This document shows positions 46,613 through 55,866 of a stretch of DNA of 64,000 bases, in pieces. Below the pieces are notes generated by a model. That model had not been told where the DNA came from. It made no database searches and saw only the letters and a program-made list of their open reading frames with translations. This stretch comes from Pseudoalteromonas luteoviolacea S2607. GTDB taxonomy: Bacteria; Pseudomonadota; Gammaproteobacteria; Enterobacterales; Alteromonadaceae. Position 1 is the stretch's first letter. Each line of letters begins with the position of its first letter. Position numbers and translations under genes: made by a program. The stretch spans positions 124,001 through 188,000 of the forward strand of contig NZ_AUXV01000019.1 in the NCBI RefSeq assembly GCF_001625575.1, read 5' to 3'.

Positions 46613-47314
46613 ATGAGTACTCCGCATATTAATGCAAACCCAGGTGATTTTGCTGAAACGGTATTGATGCCGGGTGATCCACTACGTGCAAAGTATATTG
46701 CTGAGAACTTTTTAGAAGACGCTCGACAAGTTACAGATGTTCGTAACATGTTTGGATTCACGGGAACATACAATGGCAAGCCTGTAAGTATCATGGGTTC
46801 AGGTATGGGTATCCCATCAATGTCTATTTACGCTCGCGAGCTTATTGTAAGCTTTGGGGTTAAAAACCTAATTCGTATTGGTACGTGTGGCGGTATCAGT
46901 CAAGATACTAAGATCCGCGACGTTATTTTCGCTCAGGGTGCAAGCACCGATTCAAATGTAAACAGAGCGCGTGTTCGTGGGTACGACTACGCAGCAATTG
47001 CAGATTTTGGATTGCTTGAAAATGGCGTAAACGCAGCACGAAAACTTGGTATTGAAGCAAAGGTTGGTAACGTGTTCACAACGGATACCTTTTACCAAGC
47101 CGATGGTGAGTTTTATAACGAACTAGATAAATTAGGTGTATTGGCTGTTGATATGGAAACAGCGGGTATGTACGGTGTTGCTGCTGAATACGGCGCAAAA
47201 GCAATGGCATTGTTCACGGTAAGTGATCACGTAATCACTGGTGAAGCAACACCACCTGAAGAGCGTCAGAGCACGTTTAACGAAATGGTTAAAATCGCGC
47301 TTGAATCGATTTAA
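46613..47314 (+). CDS. deoD: Purine nucleoside phosphorylase, DeoD type
   Basis: A 233-residue phosphorylase of the hexameric type. Start [33 protein letters not shown], phosphate site Arg/Gly in [32 protein letters not shown] and SDHVITGE are all present. It phosphorolyses purine (deoxy)nucleosides to base and (deoxy)ribose-1-phosphate, the substrate of DeoB upstream. AAAGGAAAC lies before the ATG; strong terminator follows. Confidence 0.96.
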   Translation: MSTPHINANPGDFAETVLMPGDPLRAKYIAENFLEDARQVTDVRNMFGFTGTYNGKPVSIMGSGMGIPSMSIYARELIVSFGVKNLIRIGTCGGISQDTKIRDVIFAQGASTDSNVNRARVRGYDYAAIADFGLLENGVNAARKLGIEAKVGNVFTTDTFYQADGEFYNELDKLGVLAVDMETAGMYGVAAEYGAKAMALFTVSDHVITGEATPPEERQSTFNEMVKIALESI

Positions 47315-47410
47315 ATTTTAAACAGTACTGTTAGTGCTGTTACAACAGTTCCTTGGTAACGTAATCGCAGAGTTTTGGAGACACGCCTAAAACAAAGCGA
47401 ATCACACCCA

Positions 47411-47439
47411 AAAAGCCGCACGTAGTGCGGCTTTTTTTT
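47411..47439 (+). terminator. Rho-independent terminator of deoBD
   Basis: AAGCCGCAC (47413-47421) pairs with GTGCGGCTT (47425-47433), loop GTA, followed by a run of T. The A-run on the left makes it bidirectional. Confidence 0.93.
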
Positions 47440-47749
47440 ATCTTCTGATCTGTCCTAAATAACGTTGATACTATTTCGCAACCTCACGGTCGTGCCGACG
47501 ACATATCTTCTAGGCAGTCGACTCGGAAATTTCTTTGCTGAGATACGACGTTAAAATAACACCTAATAGAGCTTAATAAGGTAGCAGCTTTTCGCTTTGC
47601 AGGTATCTCACTGAGGCTGTCTCGTCTACTGTATTCTGTATTTGCACAAAGTTGAGCCAATTGTTGTATAAATTTGTATTCTGGATCCGCGGTTTTTCTG
47701 GGTGTACTATGTTTTAAAATAAGCACAGGCTGTAAAGAGTAAAGTAGGT
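47440..47749. other. Intergenic stretch upstream of the TPR gene
   Basis: 310 bases between the deo terminator and the TPR start. A minus-strand reading frame of 80 codons (47726-47484) begins with GTG and has no ribosome binding site; I do not call it a gene. The promoter of the TPR gene should be near 47700. Nothing else recognised. Confidence 0.4.
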
Positions 47750-48760
47750 ATGATTCGAAAAATGTGTATCAATACAGTGGTTGCGATAATGCTGCTGAGT
47801 CAAACCTATGCTGCGGCTGGCAGTAAACCTGTTGCTGATGATATAAAGTACCTTGCACGTAACAAGCCTGATGAGGCAATAAAAGAGTTCGAAAAAATTG
47901 CCAAGCGGCTATTAGACCAAGACAACACCGAAACGATCTTGATATACAAAGATGTACTCGTTGCTGCAAGCAGCACAAAAAATATGCCACTTGTTGAGCA
48001 AATGGTAAAGTTACTCTCTGCACCGCGTCTTGCCCCCTACATCACACCATACTTATTCGTGGTAACAAATGCCATCGGCGTAGCATACCGAAGAAATGGT
48101 CAGTTTGATGAGGCAATTTCTGCATACAAATGTACGTTTAAGTATGCATTTAACGACATTGATAAAATGACAGTAAAAGTCAATTTGGCCATTGCCTATC
48201 GCATGAAACAGCAACCTGCAATTAGCTTTCAACTGTTGCAAAGCATTGACGAAGCAATTCTCAATGGTAATCGTAAAGCTGGATTATTGGTAGTAAAAGG
48301 AAACACAGCCGTCGTACTTGGCAAGGCGGTAGATGCAGTCAAATTTTTCAGTGAAGCGCGCAATTATTATTTGAAGGTTCAGCATAAAAGAAGCGCCGCG
48401 AGGGTGACCGTGAATCTGCTAGGCGCAGCGCTTATTTCGAGGAAACTCGATATTTTTGATCACTACCGCACGAAATTAGCAGAGCTGCCTGATAATTATT
48501 TACCAGATAGCGATTTGGCGTACCTAGCGTGGTTAGACTTAATGCATGAGAGTGTCGTCAAAAATACGATGGCAGCTGATGTTATCAGCTACACCATTCA
48601 GCATGTGCCGAAGCTCATAGAGTATGGGTATGTTGAGCATGTTTCGCAGTTACTTGAGAGCCTTGATGCGGGAGATTTAGTGCCCAAAAGAACCGTATTT
48701 TTACCACCCGAAACTAAACTAAAAAGCGGGTTAGCAAGCACTTGGTGCCAAGATCTTTGA
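47750..48760 (+). CDS. Exported tetratricopeptide-like protein, unknown
   Basis: A 336-residue protein with a signal peptide (about 1-22, ending AAAG) and a body of helical repeats; the segment NAIGVAYRRNGQFDEAISAYK at about 104-124 fits a TPR, followed by AIAYRMKQQPAISFQLL and LLVVKGNTAVVLGKAVDAVKFFSEARNYY. It resembles the helical-repeat extracytoplasmic part of some GGDEF sensors (AraC or diguanylate-cyclase types) but has no output domain. Periplasmic or outer-membrane-associated scaffold is likely. Function unknown. Confidence 0.7.
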   Translation: MIRKMCINTVVAIMLLSQTYAAAGSKPVADDIKYLARNKPDEAIKEFEKIAKRLLDQDNTETILIYKDVLVAASSTKNMPLVEQMVKLLSAPRLAPYITPYLFVVTNAIGVAYRRNGQFDEAISAYKCTFKYAFNDIDKMTVKVNLAIAYRMKQQPAISFQLLQSIDEAILNGNRKAGLLVVKGNTAVVLGKAVDAVKFFSEARNYYLKVQHKRSAARVTVNLLGAALISRKLDIFDHYRTKLAELPDNYLPDSDLAYLAWLDLMHESVVKNTMAADVISYTIQHVPKLIEYGYVEHVSQLLESLDAGDLVPKRTVFLPPETKLKSGLASTWCQDL

Positions 48761-48814
48761 CAAGCTTTGATTCTATGCCATTGTTTTAGTATATGCATTT
48801 TTTATGGTGCGACT

Positions 48815-49555
48815 ATGTCGAATTGGGTAGAAGGAAAAGTTGTTGAAATTAATTGGTGGACACCGAGTTTATTTAGCCTCAAAGTCGCCGCTGATATCGA
48901 GCCATTTTTTGCTGGACAATTTACTAAGTTAGGCCTTGAGATAAATAATAGAAAAGTGGCCAGAGCATATTCATTTGTTAATGCTCCTGCAGACCCATTG
49001 TTAGAATTCTTTTTAATAGAAGTGGATAAAGGGGCGCTTTCAAGTCATCTTGCGCAGTTAGGGGAAGGCGACAATATATGGGTTAACACTAAACCGAGCG
49101 GATTCTTTGTACTTGATGAGGTCCCAAAAGCAAACACGCTCTGGATGTTGTCGACGGGTACAGCCATTGGGCCATTTTTATCGATACTGGCTGATGGTAA
49201 ACTATGGCGAGATTACGATCGCGTGGTGTTGGTTCATGGCGTAAGGCACAATACCGACCTTTGTTATCAGGACCAAATTAAAGCAACGGAAAAGTTGTTC
49301 CCGCAATTCAAATATGTACAGCTCGTAAGTAGAGAAACGCCAGAAAATGGTCTTCACGGACGTATTACCCATGTTTTGAGCAATGGTGAATTACTGTCAT
49401 ACTGCAATATAGGTGAGTTCGCACAAGATCACCACTTTATGCTGTGTGGCAACCCAGCGATGGTGAAAGATACAACAGCATTATTGTTGGAAATGGGATT
49501 TAAAAAACATCGCAGAGCCGAAGCAGGGCACATTACAGTAGAGCAATACTGGTAA
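48815..49555 (+). CDS. fpr: Ferredoxin--NADP+ reductase
   Basis: About 246 residues from the ATG at 48815; an earlier TTG would add a Cys-rich non-homologous stretch. FAD-binding RAYSFVNAP, NADP-binding MLSTGTAIGPFLSIL, VHGVRHNTDLCYQ, FMLCGNPAMVKDT and the terminal aromatic pair (YW) are all as in bacterial Fpr, and the length matches (248 in E. coli). It passes electrons between NADPH and ferredoxin or flavodoxin, often under oxidative stress. Weak ribosome site. Stands alone after the TPR gene, 54 bases away. Confidence 0.93.
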   Translation: MSNWVEGKVVEINWWTPSLFSLKVAADIEPFFAGQFTKLGLEINNRKVARAYSFVNAPADPLLEFFLIEVDKGALSSHLAQLGEGDNIWVNTKPSGFFVLDEVPKANTLWMLSTGTAIGPFLSILADGKLWRDYDRVVLVHGVRHNTDLCYQDQIKATEKLFPQFKYVQLVSRETPENGLHGRITHVLSNGELLSYCNIGEFAQDHHFMLCGNPAMVKDTTALLLEMGFKKHRRAEAGHITVEQYW

Positions 49556-49636
49556 TTTAAGGCCTTAGTTTGTTCACTGTATAAAAATGTCTAAACTTGC
49601 TATAATTCCCGTCGAATGTACCAAAATGGGGGAATT

Positions 49637-50095
49637 ATGAGGTACTTATTGTCAATTATCTTGCTGTTTTTTTCTTGTATCGTAGCAGCAAACCCTGCTT
49701 TTGAAGGAACGGCTAGTCAATATAATCTGGAAAAGTCTGATGAAGAAAAAGCCGCTGAAGCTGTCGTAGATGCGTTAATTTCTGCTTATAACAGGCAAGA
49801 TATTAGGAAGTTCATCTCCTTGTACGACGAAAATGTCGAGTTTTATATTTACCCACAAACGCTTATGTTTAAAGGGAAAAAGCAACTCATTAAACGCTAT
49901 GGGCTGATGTTTGAGAAAATGCATTGTCTCAAAGCGACCTCTATAAAACGTATTACCAATGGCAATATCGTTATTGATCACGAAACTTCGGAAATATGTT
50001 CTGAAAAACCAGATGTAGTGGACAAGCGTTCTGAGTTTGTAACTAGTTATCAGGTTGAAAATGGGAAAATTCAAAAAGTGGTATTTTTTCGCTAA
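49637..50095 (+). CDS. Exported NTF2/SnoaL-like protein
   Basis: About 152 residues from the ATG at 49637, preceded by GGGGGAA. Signal peptide MRYLLSIILLFFSCIVAANP, then a cone-fold pattern of the NTF2 superfamily: VVDALISAYNRQDIRKFISLYDENVEFYIYP, KGKKQLIKRYGLMF and a C-terminal hydrophobic strand. Such domains are small ligand-binding or isomerase folds; the mature part has two Cys that may pair in the periplasm. Substrate unknown. Confidence 0.72.
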   Translation: MRYLLSIILLFFSCIVAANPAFEGTASQYNLEKSDEEKAAEAVVDALISAYNRQDIRKFISLYDENVEFYIYPQTLMFKGKKQLIKRYGLMFEKMHCLKATSIKRITNGNIVIDHETSEICSEKPDVVDKRSEFVTSYQVENGKIQKVVFFR

Positions 50096-50281
50096 TGTGA
50101 CTGGGGTGACCTAGTAAAGATGGGATCTCAATTTAAAGGTACAAGGATGATAAATCATACTGCTTTTACATTTTTGTACTTTTACTTTTAACGATTCACA
50201 CTAAGCGTCTATCCTAATATTTATAGGGTAATAGCCTTAATTAGGGTGCAGTGTGAAGCGGAATTGTTGGGAGGTCTAAAC

Positions 50282-51019
50282 GTGTTTAGCATACCGACAC
50301 GGTTAGTTATATTGTGTTGCTGTTTGTCCGTAAGTGGGTTGAGCGGTGCCATGCCGAAGCTTCAAGTGGTGACTGAGGAATGGGTGCCCTATAACTATGC
50401 AAATGAGCAAGGAGTTATTGTCGGCCGTGCTACAAAAAAGGTAAGAGAAGTTTTAGACGCAGCAGGGGTAGAGTACGACATTAACCTATACCCATGGGCA
50501 CGTTCTATGAAGCTTGCCAAAACGCAGCCTAATACCATGATTTATTCAATATATAGAAATGCAGATCGTGAAAAGCAGTTTGAATGGGCATGCCCATTAA
50601 TGCGCCCAGTCCGTCAATACCTATTCAAATTAAAGAGCCGCACAGATATACAAGTTGCATCGATAGAAGACGCAAAAAATTATGTTATTTCTGTGGTTCG
50701 TGGCAGTGTTGTCCATGAATTTCTTGTAAATCAAGGTTTTGAGGCTGGGGTGAACTTAGATATCACCGCAGACCCTAGTGCTTCTCAAAAAAAGTTGGTA
50801 GCGGGTCGTATCGACTTTTTATTGACGACAGAGTATACAATGTATGAGCGCTTGAAATTGATGGGGGTAGACTATAGTCAAGTTGATCCTGTGATAGAGG
50901 TGCGAAACTCATCTGATAGACGTGCTTGCATGGCCTTTCATTTAGACACAGATAGAACGCTCATTAATAAAGTTAAAAGAGCGCTCGCTGATCACAATAA
51001 AATGTTTGTCGGGCCATAG
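50282..51019 (+). CDS. Periplasmic solute-binding protein, SBP family 3 type
   Basis: About 245 residues from a GTG at 50282 with GGGAGG seven bases upstream, a much better site than an earlier GTG. Signal peptide to about residue 24 (LSGA). The body matches family 3 binding proteins: LQVVTEEWVPYNYANEQGVIVGRATKKVREVL, YPWARSMKLAKTQPN, ISVVRGSVV and LVAGRIDFLLTTEYTM. Often annotated as amino-acid ABC transporter binding proteins, but without transporter genes here, as is common for Alteromonadales orphans. Confidence 0.8.
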   Translation: MFSIPTRLVILCCCLSVSGLSGAMPKLQVVTEEWVPYNYANEQGVIVGRATKKVREVLDAAGVEYDINLYPWARSMKLAKTQPNTMIYSIYRNADREKQFEWACPLMRPVRQYLFKLKSRTDIQVASIEDAKNYVISVVRGSVVHEFLVNQGFEAGVNLDITADPSASQKKLVAGRIDFLLTTEYTMYERLKLMGVDYSQVDPVIEVRNSSDRRACMAFHLDTDRTLINKVKRALADHNKMFVGP

Positions 51020-51076
51020 AACGCCATTAAGGCTTCAATAAAGTAGCAATGACGCTCTTAAATCTAGCTGATTTAG

Positions 51077-51304
51077 CTACCAAGGCTTTAGGCTGCTTCT
51101 ATCTCTTTTAGGTTTGTCGACGAGGTATTTATCGAATAAACGCTTTCCATTTTCATGCTCCACTGGCGAAGCCTTCGTACCTGGATTTACTATGAAGGCG
51201 AATATTGCCATCAGTGCGGTGTATAAAAACTCCCCTTCTATCAAGTAAATTAGTGACAGAGTTGTCATTGCGATACAACTTATCCATCTTATTAAAAATA
51301 TCAT
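51077..51304 (-). CDS. Small membrane protein, unknown
   Basis: About 75 residues from the ATG at 51304, which has AAGGGAAA upstream; a longer reading has no ribosome site. Two hydrophobic helices (about 3-23 and 25-43) are followed by a short charged tail (KRDRSSLKPW). No family recognised. It is convergent with the SBP gene. Confidence 0.55.
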   Translation of the reverse strand: MIFLIRWISCIAMTTLSLIYLIEGEFLYTALMAIFAFIVNPGTKASPVEHENGKRLFDKYLVDKPKRDRSSLKPW

Positions 51305-51632
51305 TGCGTTTCCCTTTGCAAAGTTAATGGACTGCACTCTAGAGTTTTTGCTTGATGGTTTCAAGAGGTCTGATGAGTTTTTGTACACTATTACAAGTTG
51401 TTACATGTTTAGCTTACACATTTTGTAAGAAATATCTCACGGAAGTCATACTTTTGAAATACAGCCTATCTAGCTTTAAAAGTGTGGGTAAAAAGCGGTC
51501 TGATCTCGTGGGGTTTGATCGATGTTGCACTGCTTTATCAAATGCGCGTTTTTAAATATAAGGCTATTTTCAGGCAATTGGTCTTAATATGACTATGCTG
51601 TAATAATTGAGTGCAGATAATTGGTGACTGTC
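51305..51632. other. Intergenic stretch upstream of the metalloprotease
   Basis: 328 bases. Divergent promoters for the small membrane protein and the protease are expected here. A plus-strand frame of 67 codons at 51352-51555 lacks homology features and I do not call it. No repeats noted. Confidence 0.4.
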
Positions 51633-54185
51633 ATGGTAAAGTCTGTTGCTGTTTTTGTCTTGTTTTTTATGGTTACTTGTCTTGCCCAAAGTGAAGAAAC
51701 TTTGTGGTCATTTCAATATAACAAATCAGCGAAAGTAAGCGATGTTGGCAGTGTTCGCGCGCATTTAAATGCTGAGCGCCTGTCAGAGTCTTTAGCTTCC
51801 CAAAGCATATTTCTTGATATACCCAGCCCTGAAGGCACATTACTGCGTTTTAGACTAACACCTTACTCGGTGATGCCAAAAGAATTACAAAGTCGATTTC
51901 CTAGCATTAAAACGTATCTAGGCCAGCAAATTGATAATCCAAGTGTTAATGGCGTATTTGATTATTCCCCTAATGGTTTTTTTGGTGTGTATGAGCGCGT
52001 AGGGCGCACAATATATATTGACCCAACTACCAGCTCGGGTGAAATCGAACAGTATCGAGTGTATTACAAAAGTGCGCTGGCAAAACCTTTAAACGAGAGA
52101 CAACATACTTTCCATGAACCTATAAAGCACGAGAGCCTTCAGGGGCAACGTGCTGTATTGAGTGTGACTCCCCGCTTTTCAACACCACTTACCGATGATC
52201 TGAAATACCGTTTAGCTATTACGGCGACAGGTGAATACAGTCAGTTTCATGGTGGAACTAAATCAACAGTGATGGCTGCCTTGGTGACATTGGTAAATAG
52301 AATTAATCAGGTTTATTTACGAGATTTGTCCACGTCATTTGAACTGGTTGCAAATAATGATGACCTTATTTTTCTAGATCCGAATACGGATCCGTTCGTG
52401 AACGATGATACAGACATAGATGAACTTACCACGGTTATTGATGGTGCTATTGGTGCACAAGCCTATGATATTGGCCACCTCGTAGGAACCGGAGGGGGTG
52501 GCTTGGCTGGCTTTGGGGTTGCGTGCAGTAGTGCCAAAGCTGAAGGGGTAACAGGCAACCCACAACCAATTAACGACGCATTTTACATCGATTATGTCGC
52601 CCATGAAATTGGCCACCAACTTGGGGCTGATCATACCTATAACGGGCTAGCGGGCGCTTGTGCAGGCAATCGCGTTGATTCTGCTGCATTTGAACCTGGC
52701 AGCGGGTCCACGATTATGGCTTATACCGGGATCTGTGAATCACAAAACTTACAGACTAATTCAGATCCGTATTTCCACGTACATTCTCTTGAGCAAATGG
52801 CTGCTTTTACTCGTCAAGGAGGTGGCAGCACTTGTGGTACTCGCACAGCGAAAACAAACCAAGCGCCTGTGGTCAATGCTGGCGCTGATTTTACGATACC
52901 GGCACGAACGCCGTTTACACTTGCAGGCAGCGCGACAGATAGTGATGGAGATACGCTGAGTTTCAGCTGGCAACAAACTGATTTAGGCAATGCAACAAGC
53001 AGTGCGCAGGATGATGCAACAGACAGTGGTAGTGGCCCTCTATTTAGAGTGTTCAACCCTGTAGAGAGTGGGTTGAGAACGTTTCCAAAACTTGCTGACG
53101 TTTTATCCGGTCAATCTAGTTATGGTGAGGCACTGCCAACAACGACTCGAACACTGTCTTTTAAGCTACTAGTGAGAGATAGCGAAGGCAATATTGCTGA
53201 TGATGCAACCTTAATTAATGTGATTGGTAATCAGCAAGGGTTTTCAGTGACTGAGCCCCGAGCAGATACGCAATGGGCTCTGGGTCAACAAACGGTGCAA
53301 TGGGATACCGCGGGTACTCACAATGCGCCAATTTCATGCCAACAGGTTGATATCTTGCTGTCACTAGATGGCGGAGCTTCGTTTCCTACAATTGTTGCTG
53401 ACAATGTGCCAAATGATGGAGAGCAGGTTATTACATTGGCACAATTAGCCAGTTCGTCTCAGGGAAAGTTGAAGATAGAGTGCGTAAACAACATTTTCTT
53501 CGCGATGAGTAGTGGTTTAATTTCGATTAATGGGTCAAGTGAACCCATTGCACCAGATATTACAGCACAACAAACACTGGAAGTGGCAGAAGACAGTAGT
53601 ATCACGCTTTCAGTAAATAACTTTAATTATGCCGGTGGGTTTAATGCCGAATCACTCACTATTCGAGCTGGTGAAAATTACACGTTTACGGGACTTGAAG
53701 TCAGGCCAGAGGACAATTTTAATGGCGTGTTATCAGTCCCTTTGACTGCCACTCGTGGGGCTTTGACCAGTAGTGTCTTTAATGCGCAAATTACTGTTAC
53801 GGCAGTAAATGATGCACCACAAGCTGCAAATGACACGTTTAACGTCATACAAGACAGTGATAACAATCTGTTGAACGTGTTGTCTAATGACAGTGACGTG
53901 GATGGTGATGCTTTAGCAATTGGTAGTATCAGCTATCAGGGTAATGGCAATGTGTTTGTGTCTAATAATCAAATCTCTTACACACCTGCTCAGGGGTTTA
54001 TTGGGGCAGAGCAGCTAACGTATGTGTTACGCGACTCAAATGATGCTGAGTCAACAGCACAGGTATCTATTACGGTTTCAACGCCACCGTCAAGTTCAGG
54101 TGGATCTTCAGGTAACTTATACTACCTGTTAGGACTCTTACTATGCTTTTTCGCAGTTAGATGTAACGCGGGGGTAAAAACATGA
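51633..54185 (+). CDS. Secreted zinc metalloprotease with Ig/cadherin-like domains and GlyGly-CTERM tail
   Basis: About 850 residues from the ATG at 51633 (a TTG four codons earlier is possible). Signal peptide (to about 20), propeptide-like region (20-190), then a reprolysin/metzincin catalytic domain with HEIGHQLGADH at about 324-334. PKD- or Ig-like domains follow (APVVNAGADFTIPARTPF..., VTAVNDAPQAANDTFNVI... with a tandem cadherin-like NDSDVDGDAL). The end is GGSSG followed by a hydrophobic helix and Arg, as in GlyGly-CTERM proteins, which a rhombosortase trims during type II secretion. Extracellular protein degradation is the likely role. Coupled to a small lipoprotein gene by a 4-base overlap. 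Confidence 0.88.
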   Translation: MVKSVAVFVLFFMVTCLAQSEETLWSFQYNKSAKVSDVGSVRAHLNAERLSESLASQSIFLDIPSPEGTLLRFRLTPYSVMPKELQSRFPSIKTYLGQQIDNPSVNGVFDYSPNGFFGVYERVGRTIYIDPTTSSGEIEQYRVYYKSALAKPLNERQHTFHEPIKHESLQGQRAVLSVTPRFSTPLTDDLKYRLAITATGEYSQFHGGTKSTVMAALVTLVNRINQVYLRDLSTSFELVANNDDLIFLDPNTDPFVNDDTDIDELTTVIDGAIGAQAYDIGHLVGTGGGGLAGFGVACSSAKAEGVTGNPQPINDAFYIDYVAHEIGHQLGADHTYNGLAGACAGNRVDSAAFEPGSGSTIMAYTGICESQNLQTNSDPYFHVHSLEQMAAFTRQGGGSTCGTRTAKTNQAPVVNAGADFTIPARTPFTLAGSATDSDGDTLSFSWQQTDLGNATSSAQDDATDSGSGPLFRVFNPVESGLRTFPKLADVLSGQSSYGEALPTTTRTLSFKLLVRDSEGNIADDATLINVIGNQQGFSVTEPRADTQWALGQQTVQWDTAGTHNAPISCQQVDILLSLDGGASFPTIVADNVPNDGEQVITLAQLASSSQGKLKIECVNNIFFAMSSGLISINGSSEPIAPDITAQQTLEVAEDSSITLSVNNFNYAGGFNAESLTIRAGENYTFTGLEVRPEDNFNGVLSVPLTATRGALTSSVFNAQITVTAVNDAPQAANDTFNVIQDSDNNLLNVLSNDSDVDGDALAIGSISYQGNGNVFVSNNQISYTPAQGFIGAEQLTYVLRDSNDAESTAQVSITVSTPPSSSGGSSGNLYYLLGLLLCFFAVRCNAGVKT

Positions 54186-54556
54186 GAGTACTTCTTCTAT
54201 TGTGGGTTTGGTTTGTTGGAGGCTGCATTGCTGAGCAGCGGAAAATGGATAGTACTGATACGGTGCAAAAAGAGATGAATAATGATGTAGATGAAGCTAT
54301 AAACCGAGCTGTAAAGCAACAGGACTATCGTTTGTATTTAACTCAAGGCAGGCGCCCTGTGTTACCAGGTTTAGAGCAGACATCAGTTGAGATGATAAAA
54401 GGGCGTTGTGGGACAAAGTACCTCTCTGAAACAGGAGATGTGATTAGAGGAGAAGATGCTAAACGAGCGCGTATTTCTCGGTATAATTTTGCTAAAGCAT
54501 ATAACGTTCAAATGTACGAGGTATGTAAAAAGTTACAAAAAGACAATGAGTTGTGA
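54182..54556 (+). CDS. Small lipoprotein coupled to the metalloprotease
   Basis: A 124-residue protein whose start overlaps the protease stop (ATGA). Signal peptide LLLLWVWFVGGC ends in a lipobox with Cys15. The mature part is charged and helical (KEMNNDVDEAINRAVKQ), with two more Cys (GRCGTKYL, VCKKL) that may pair. I recognise no family. Coupling suggests it assists folding, inhibition or secretion of the protease, which is inference. Confidence 0.7.
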   Translation: MRVLLLLWVWFVGGCIAEQRKMDSTDTVQKEMNNDVDEAINRAVKQQDYRLYLTQGRRPVLPGLEQTSVEMIKGRCGTKYLSETGDVIRGEDAKRARISRYNFAKAYNVQMYEVCKKLQKDNEL

Positions 54557-54636
54557 GGTGGGGTAATCAAGAAGGCCACTAAAAACTCTGTTTTTACCTT
54601 GCAGCTTAAATAGCAGGTAGGTCGTGTTTGTTTGCA

Positions 54637-55062
54637 TTATTTAAGGGTTATTAACAGCGCTTTGATATTGGTCTTTACATTGTCGATATCACGGACTATG
54701 AGCTCTACCGACTGATTGCTTGTTGCTATGCTTTCCCAATTGTTAGACCAAGTAGTGTGCAGGGTGGCCGCCTTGTTTTTAACTTCTTCATTTGTTAAAT
54801 AGCTAAAGTCTTGAATCAAGCCCACCTTTATCCAGCCTTTTCTGGGGCTTGCCGTCACCATGTCACCGTCATAGTGGGCGATATAAACCAGTTGCTCTAA
54901 CGCTGCCAGTTCTTTCAGAATCTCAAAACACGCTAACCTAATATTACTGTTGTGCTCAGTGACCTCAAGGCGCCATGTGTTATAGCTGAAACCAATTAAG
55001 GCAAAAACCATACTGAATATAACGCTTATTTGATAAAGCTGTAATTTTTGCCTCATTCTCAT
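54637..55062 (-). CDS. Membrane-anchored small protein, fourth gene of the bufferin-like operon
   Basis: About 141 residues. One N-terminal membrane helix (about 9-28, ISVIFSMVFALIGFSY) and a soluble, probably periplasmic, helical part. Start taken at the ATG at 55062 with AGGTG upstream; a GTG three codons earlier directly abuts the bufC stop. It lies immediately after the DUF2063 gene on the same strand, so it is in the same operon, but it is not the DoxX-like membrane gene often found with bufferins. No family recognised. It could be a sensor or an export helper. Confidence 0.6.
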   Translation of the reverse strand: MRMRQKLQLYQISVIFSMVFALIGFSYNTWRLEVTEHNSNIRLACFEILKELAALEQLVYIAHYDGDMVTASPRKGWIKVGLIQDFSYLTNEEVKNKAATLHTTWSNNWESIATSNQSVELIVRDIDNVKTNIKALLITLK

Positions 55063-55071
55063 CGTAAACAC

Positions 55072-55866
55072 CTAAGCTTGCAGTAGGTTAATATCACTTT
55101 GGAACCAACCCAATTCAGTTCCTTTTTGGAGGAGTTCCATAACTTGCATCATACCTTGCTCTTCTGATTCTGTATGGTGGGCGGCGGTTTCACAAACAAA
55201 GCCAAAAGGAAGTTCAGATTGTATGCTTTTTAGACATTCGTAATGGCACCGTGAAAGTGCGTAAAACCCAGTGCGCTTATCTTGTTCTCGCGCAATAATC
55301 CAGTGCCTTTCAGTGGGGATCTCTGGAGAAGGAGGGGGTTGCTCACTTTTAAGTGCTTGCCAGCTTTCAACAGCAGAGTATTGACAAGTAAGTAACTGAA
55401 CACTTGCATGTAGTTGAAATTGGATATTCGGCCAACTCGCTTGCGGTATATTCTGGAGCTGACTGAATTGTAATATGTCACTATCAGCAGCATCGAACGC
55501 ACGTAGTAAGAGCCTTTCAAATAGTGCTATTTCTTGGAGTATGCCATGCTCTTTAAACGGGTCGTGTGAAGATAAAAAGTGTGGCAGTCTGTCTCCAAAC
55601 TCTCTTAACGAAGGTGCGCATGAAGGATATGTTGCTAAGTAACCATTGACCATTTCTTCGAAGAGGTCGTCTCCTAGGTATAGCCCCAGCATCTCATGGT
55701 CTTGCTCCAGTACTTTGGTTAACCGGATCCGGTATGCATTTTGATAAATCTCTGCTCGCTGGCTTGGTGCCAGTCCTGATTGCGCAGCGATATGTGTTTC
55801 AAACCTTGTTGAGTCTTGGCTGAGCATCTCGACAAAGTCTTTTTGTAGTTGCTCAAGCGAAGTCAT
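55072..55866 (-). CDS. DUF2063 (BufC/HvfC-like) partner protein of the MNIO enzyme
   Basis: About 264 residues from the ATG at 55866 with GGAG five bases upstream; it overlaps the DUF692 gene by 14 bases. N-terminal helices carry the DUF2063 marks (LEQLQKDFVEML, YQNAYRIRLTKVLEQDHEMLGLYLGDDLFEEMV, YLATYPSCAPSLREFGDRLPHFL). In MNIO-RiPP systems the second protein recruits the precursor and assists the iron enzyme. Order precursor, DUF692, DUF2063 is the recognised arrangement, supporting a BufABC or HvfABC type locus. Confidence 0.88.
   Translation of the reverse strand: MTSLEQLQKDFVEMLSQDSTRFETHIAAQSGLAPSQRAEIYQNAYRIRLTKVLEQDHEMLGLYLGDDLFEEMVNGYLATYPSCAPSLREFGDRLPHFLSSHDPFKEHGILQEIALFERLLLRAFDAADSDILQFSQLQNIPQASWPNIQFQLHASVQLLTCQYSAVESWQALKSEQPPPSPEIPTERHWIIAREQDKRTGFYALSRCHYECLKSIQSELPFGFVCETAAHHTESEEQGMMQVMELLQKGTELGWFQSDINLLQA

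Noticed and set aside
47484..47726. 80-codon minus-strand frame upstream of the TPR gene
   Set aside because: GTG start without ribosome site, no signal or domain pattern, and it covers the place where the TPR promoter must be. Not convincing as a gene.
51352..51555. 67-codon plus-strand frame between the small membrane gene and the protease
   Set aside because: Begins inside the leader of the divergent gene, no ribosome site, composition like shadow frames.
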